Made by a program: the position numbers and the translations under genes. Source: an uncultured Porphyromonadaceae bacterium (GTDB lineage: Bacteria; Bacteroidota; Bacteroidia; Bacteroidales; Muribaculaceae). From it: a DNA stretch of 34,117 bases. The stretch lies in the NCBI GenBank assembly GCA_900544305.1, contig UQUV01000032.1, positions 1 to 34,117 of the forward strand, read 5' to 3'. Each line of letters opens with the position of its first letter. Within the stretch, counting starts at the first letter, position 1. The notes beneath the pieces are model-generated. The model made no database searches and was not told the origin of the DNA. It saw only the letters and a program-made list of their open reading frames with translations. Below are positions 33,953-34,117 of this stretch, piece by piece.

Positions 33953-34035
33953 CTATCTTTTGATAAGATAGGATGCGGCTCAGCATAGTCAAACCCGAAA
34001 ACTGCGTTTTCATTTGCCTCTGCTTTCACCTTTCG
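33953..34035 (+). repeat. Promoter-leader repeat element, copy F
   Basis: An exact 83-bp copy of the preceding unit, head to tail. Its TTTG lies 20 nt before the TATCTTTT of the next unit, near-promoter spacing. Confidence 0.92.
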
Positions 34036-34117
34036 CTATCTTTTGATAAGATAGGATGCGGCTCAGCATAGTCAAACCCGAAAACTGCGTTTTCATTTGC
34101 CTCTGCTTTCACCTTTC
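34036..34117 (+). repeat. Promoter-leader repeat element, copy G (cut by the window end)
   Basis: 82 bp of the same unit, identical as far as it goes. The array runs off the window, so the total copy number is unknown. No gene is present from 33744 to 34117. Confidence 0.9.

Noticed and set aside
33788..34117. CRISPR-like array of regular repeats
   Set aside because: The units are 83 bp head to tail with no variable spacers, and they contain promoter-like boxes. They match single copies elsewhere in the window. No cas genes are present.

Overview
This window looks like chromosomal DNA of a Bacteroidales bacterium. The promoters fit the Bacteroidetes pattern (TTTG, 19-21 nt, TAnnTTTG). There is a FimA/Mfa-type (type V) fimbrial operon, an UpxY-type transcription antiterminator and a type IX secretion (T9SS) sorting domain. 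A T9SS cargo argues for a T9SS-bearing lineage (Parabacteroides, Barnesiella, Odoribacter or Prevotella-like) rather than typical Bacteroides; I cannot place it closer.

Layout. 1-643: two serine tRNA genes on the minus strand with a clear promoter and terminator. 784-990: a 207-bp segment bounded by near-perfect 19-bp inverted repeats. It carries a consensus promoter whose -7 box straddles the right repeat, so it is probably an invertible (phase-variable) promoter, drawn here in the ON orientation. 1453-17606: the operon it would drive. This encodes a DUF3575 barrel, a DUF3868/OmpA-like protein, a major fimbrillin lipoprotein, a FimB/Mfa2-type anchor, a second fimbrillin-like lipoprotein, and a 3543-residue secreted protein made of eight beta-helix modules. 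A one-base frameshift separates that giant from its T9SS sorting domain.

17864-29508: mostly housekeeping genes. xseA-xseB run on the plus strand. On the minus strand are a ThrE-type exporter, a probable operon (dCMP deaminase, S41 protease, 5-formyl-THF cyclo-ligase, a RIC-like protein without its cysteines, a LuxR-type regulator), an M3 oligopeptidase and a TPR protein. 29691-30432: a DUF4293 membrane protein and rpmH. 30808-33743: a compact upxY / acyltransferase / UDP-glucose dehydrogenase operon, probably surface polysaccharide.

A second notable system is a family of about 82-bp repeats found before xseA (one copy), before upxY (two) and in a tandem array at the window end (four, running off the edge). 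The units start at or next to a -7-like box, contain two or three small inverted repeats, and end with a TTTG that sits at -33 distance from the next unit's box. They behave like portable promoter-plus-leader cassettes.

Taken together, the window is rich in surface-structure genes (pili, giant adhesin-like protein, polysaccharide) controlled by unusual DNA elements: an invertible promoter, chained promoter repeats and a possible attenuator between pilin and anchor genes.
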